From Armatimonadota bacterium (GTDB lineage: Bacteria; Armatimonadota; Armatimonadia; Armatimonadales; Armatimonadaceae), in assembly GCA_030833025.1 (NCBI GenBank), contig JAURHZ010000083.1:1-8902 (forward strand): a stretch of DNA of 8,902 nucleotides, written 5' to 3'. The stretch's first letter is position 1. Each line of letters starts with the position of its first letter. The position numbers were made by a program, and so were the translations under genes. Under the pieces are notes generated by a model, which saw only the letters and a program-made list of their open reading frames with translations, was not told the origin of the DNA and did not search any database. This document shows positions 7,720 through 8,902 of the stretch, piece by piece.

Positions 7720-8367
7720 TTAGCGTGACAAATGGCTTAGCGCTGCGCGCAAAACGGTTGCAAACTCAGGAACCACACCCGTCCCCTGAAGCTGCTCATG
7801 GGCACTCTCCGCTGCTTTAACCGCATCGGCTTTTGGATACCCGAGATTTTGCAGAGCCGAAATGACATCCGCGATGAGGGCATTGGGGTGCACGGCAGGC
7901 TGTGCGGTGACACTCGGCTTTGTCGTTCCTAGTGGGGATGTTGTTCCACCGCCACCAAGGCCAATCGGGAGCATTTTTTCCTTGAGGTCAACCACGAGGC
8001 GCTGCGCAGTGCGCGTGCCGATTCCGGGGACTTTTGTCAGTGTGCGGACATCCTCGCCCGCAACCGCCTTTGCGATTCCAACAGAGCCAAGCGCGGAAAG
8101 CATCGCAAGGCTTGCCTTGGGTCCGACGCCTGACACACTTAGTAAAAGGTTGAAGACTTCGAGCTCTTGGTCATCTAGGAAACCGAACAGCGACATGTCA
8201 TCCTCACGGACTTGCATGTGCGTGATGAGGGTGAGCGGTGTGCCATCCGGTGGGAGGTTTTCAAGCACGGATGCCGGTACGGAAACCCGGTAGCCAACCC
8301 CGTTTACATCGAGCACCAATGTCGGTGCTGCGACGCGTACAACGTGGCCACGGAGCTGTGCAATCAT
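7720..8367 (-). CDS. ruvA: Holliday junction branch migration complex subunit RuvA
   Basis: RuvA binds the four-way junction as a tetramer and loads RuvB rings. The product has 215 residues, near the usual 190-205 plus a longer linker. Domain I is an OB fold (1-64) with [17 protein letters not shown] and [15 protein letters not shown]. Domain II has two helix-hairpin-helix motifs, [18 protein letters not shown] (75-92) and [20 protein letters not shown] (110-129). A Gly/Thr/Pro linker (about 133-160) leads to domain III (161-213, [20 protein letters not shown]), which contacts RuvB. ATG 8367 has no Shine-Dalgarno but a TATAAT box six bases upstream, so the mRNA is probably leaderless. ruvB follows. 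ruvC, often a neighbour, is absent; the upstream gene is a sialidase-like protein. Confidence 0.97.
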   Translation of the reverse strand: MIAQLRGHVVRVAAPTLVLDVNGVGYRVSVPASVLENLPPDGTPLTLITHMQVREDDMSLFGFLDDQELEVFNLLLSVSGVGPKASLAMLSALGSVGIAKAVAGEDVRTLTKVPGIGTRTAQRLVVDLKEKMLPIGLGGGGTTSPLGTTKPSVTAQPAVHPNALIADVISALQNLGYPKADAVKAAESAHEQLQGTGVVPEFATVLRAALSHLSR

Positions 8368-8373
8368 GCCCGG

Positions 8374-8379
8374 ATTATA
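8374..8379 (-). promoter_or_regulatory. TATAAT -10 box for a leaderless ruvA transcript
   Basis: The minus strand reads TATAATCCGGGCATG: a perfect -10 hexamer, six bases, then the ruvA start codon. Transcription starting about seven bases after the box would begin at or next to the A of ATG. No good TTGACA-like box lies 16-18 nt upstream, which is common for leaderless promoters of the TANNNT type. The box sits in the 18-nt gap after the upstream stop, so ruvAB may be transcribed independently of that gene. Confidence 0.7.
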
Positions 8380-8385
8380 TCCGCT

Positions 8386-8902
8386 CTACCTCAATGGCAG
8401 CGGCTTCAGGCCAGTGCGACTAACACCGTAGCGCGCCGCACGAATCACACTTCCCACACCCTCGGTGTAGTACACAAAAAGGACACTTCCATCACGGAGC
8501 TCAACGCTGCTCGGATAGGCCCCGATGACATCCGCGATCCGGTACGGACCATTCCACGTGCGACATTCATCGTAGCTAATACTGACTTCGGTCTTTGGAA
8601 GCCGGTGGCACATGAGGATTGCCCCGCTGCGGAGTCGATTCAAGTGCGGGCAGTGCCCCTTGAACCCAATATCAATGGCCCGGCTCCACGTGCGGCCATC
8701 ATCAACGGATGTCGCAAAGTGCATATTCTCTTTACTCGAGCGAAGCGCCGCCCAGAGGGTGCCGTCCGTGCATTGGATGACATCAGTTTCGGCATCCAGG
8801 CCAATTCCCTGCCCTTTGCCAATCGGAATAGGGTCGCTCCACGACCGGCAGGCATCCCGGCTGATAATCACGCCGCCATGGGACACGCCTTCCGACTCGG
8901 AA
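8386..8902 (-). CDS. sialidase-like (BNR/Asp-box) protein, 5' end outside window
   Basis: The frame is open to the window edge, so only the C-terminal 171 residues or so are seen. A GUG at 8886 is in frame but is unlikely to be the real start. Three Asp-boxes (SxDxxxxW) mark beta-propeller blades: SRDACRSW (8839-8862), SVDDGRTW (8686-8709) and SYDECRTW (8554-8577). Between them are blade strands such as TDGTLWAALR, HLNRLRSGAILMCHR and SSVELRDGSVLFVYYTEG. This is the fold of exo-alpha-sialidases and related glycan-binding or hydrolysing proteins. The catalytic arginine triad, Asp and Tyr/Glu pair cannot be assigned from this fragment, so sialidase activity is not shown. Two boxes have Cys where the consensus has Gly. 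Its stop lies 18 nt before ruvA. Confidence 0.82.
   Translation of the reverse strand, partial: SESEGVSHGGVIISRDACRSWSDPIPIGKGQGIGLDAETDVIQCTDGTLWAALRSSKENMHFATSVDDGRTWSRAIDIGFKGHCPHLNRLRSGAILMCHRLPKTEVSISYDECRTWNGPYRIADVIGAYPSSVELRDGSVLFVYYTEGVGSVIRAARYGVSRTGLKPLPLR

Overview
The window reads as ordinary bacterial chromosome of moderate-to-high GC. No RNA gene, insertion sequence, CRISPR array or phage gene is visible. It holds two convergent blocks. The plus-strand block (1-1989) has the 3' end of an RCK/TrkA-N type cation-transport gene whose frame is broken twice, then a secreted PDZ/S41 peptidase-like gene. The minus-strand block (8902 down to 2130) runs in transcription order: a sialidase-like (Asp-box) gene cut by the window edge, ruvA, ruvB, a zinc-ribbon/TPR membrane protein, an exported TPR protein and an exported thioredoxin-fold protein. 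A perfect 13-bp hairpin with A- and T-tracts at 2005-2037 lies between the blocks and can terminate transcription from both sides.

The organism cannot be fixed from this sequence. Zinc-ribbon/TPR proteins, an exported thioredoxin with EF-hand-like loops, UUG/GUG start candidates and a leaderless-type promoter are compatible with Armatimonadota or a similar free-living deep-branching phylum. That placement is a guess.

The minus-strand block is tightly packed. A TATAAT box sits six bases before the ruvA ATG, the layout of a leaderless promoter. The ruvB-to-zinc-ribbon gap is 5 nt, the zinc-ribbon and TPR genes overlap by 8 nt, and the TPR stop abuts the thioredoxin start region. RuvA and RuvB form the Holliday-junction branch-migration motor. 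The three genes after them look like one envelope-facing module: a cytoplasmic zinc ribbon anchored to an outside TPR domain, a secreted TPR protein and a secreted thioredoxin. Their shared job is unknown. ruvC is not in the window.

The most interesting signal is not a gene. GGATG/CATCC, and especially CGGATG/CATCCG, recurs across all genes on both strands at several times chance (hand counts about 70 and 31). The inverted-pair palindrome GGATGCATCC occurs three times, in two different codon registers. This suggests a DNA-level signal such as an uptake sequence, a methylation site or another iterated motif.
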